Shown here one piece after another: positions 63,926 to 64,000 of a stretch of DNA of 64,000 bases. The notes under the pieces are model-generated. The model made no database searches. It was not told the DNA's origin and worked only from the letters and a program-made list of their open reading frames with translations. The position numbers and the translations under genes were made by a program. Every line of letters starts with the position of its first letter. The first letter of the stretch is position 1. Source of the stretch: Diploptera punctata (taxonomy: Eukaryota > Arthropoda > Insecta > Blattodea > Blaberidae); NCBI GenBank assembly GCA_030220185.1, contig JASPKZ010004571.1:248001-312000 (forward strand). The letters are read 5' to 3'.

Positions 63926-64000
63926 ACTTTTCTCAAGAAATTCGCACTTGAAATCGTTGATCTATAATATTTTCTGCTACTTACAGTCATGTGTTTCTTA

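Overview
This window looks like intergenic DNA from a large, repeat-rich insect genome. The reasons are eukaryotic splice and poly(A) signals, tRNA-derived SINEs, many families of 5'-truncated non-LTR retrotransposons (LINEs), a Penelope-like element, Tc1/mariner and pogo remnants, and satellite DNA. The most abundant LINE and the most abundant SINE resemble repeats I associate with cockroaches (Blattodea, Periplaneta-like). That assignment is from memory and inference. No bacterial-type operon or CRISPR array is visible. Only one stretch looks like a host gene: a leucine-rich-repeat protein on the minus strand (5716-7159), broken by a one-base slip in an A7 run.

Family labels used here are mine. 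L-A is an RTE/BovB-like LINE with a (TAAG)n tail and about 17 copies. L-B ends in (ATG)n, L-C and L-D in (GAA)n, and L-E to L-K are further LINE types. S1 is a tRNA-derived SINE of about 335 bp that comes with two alternative 3' tails (a and b). S2 to S5 are other tRNA-headed SINEs. S6 is a 410-430 bp non-autonomous retroelement that shares its 3' end with L-D. R1 and R2 are unclassified dispersed repeats of about 600-900 bp.

Layout. 0-1.45 kb: a 293-bp tandem array carrying a tRNA-like gene, with one inverted unit, bracketed by a 12-bp direct repeat. 1.45-5.7 kb: SINEs, LINEs and a duplicated locus with two insertions. 5.7-7.2 kb: the LRR gene. 7.5-10 kb: mariner-like and Tc1-like remnants. 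10.3-12.5 kb: the most complete LINE (L-B). 12.7-24.7 kb: LINE and SINE fragments, a 460-bp foldback, an intron-containing tRNA-Tyr pseudogene, and a pogo/Tigger-like element with L-A nested inside. 25-30.5 kb: a gene-like TE fragment, a fresh 186-bp tandem duplication, and a triple nest (DNA element, L-F, L-G tail). 31.06-35.48 kb: a 53-bp satellite with higher-order structure into which S6 inserted before the unit was amplified. 36-47 kb: L-A, two TIR elements, S1 copies, R1 and R2. 47.1-48.6 kb: another LINE tail and a Penelope-like element with a GIY-YIG domain and a hammerhead-like 3' motif. 49-64 kb: L-A with RT motifs, an internally deleted L-A with both ends, R1/R2 copies, S1 copies in (TA)n, an S6 with a 14-bp target duplication, and a terminal tandem repeat.

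The elements form layers. LINE machinery explains the truncated L-copies and probably mobilises S1-S6. Target-site duplications (TSDs) and empty paralogous sites inside the window allow several insertions to be ordered in time. Boundaries were read by eye and most carry an error of a few to tens of bases, except where a TSD is stated.
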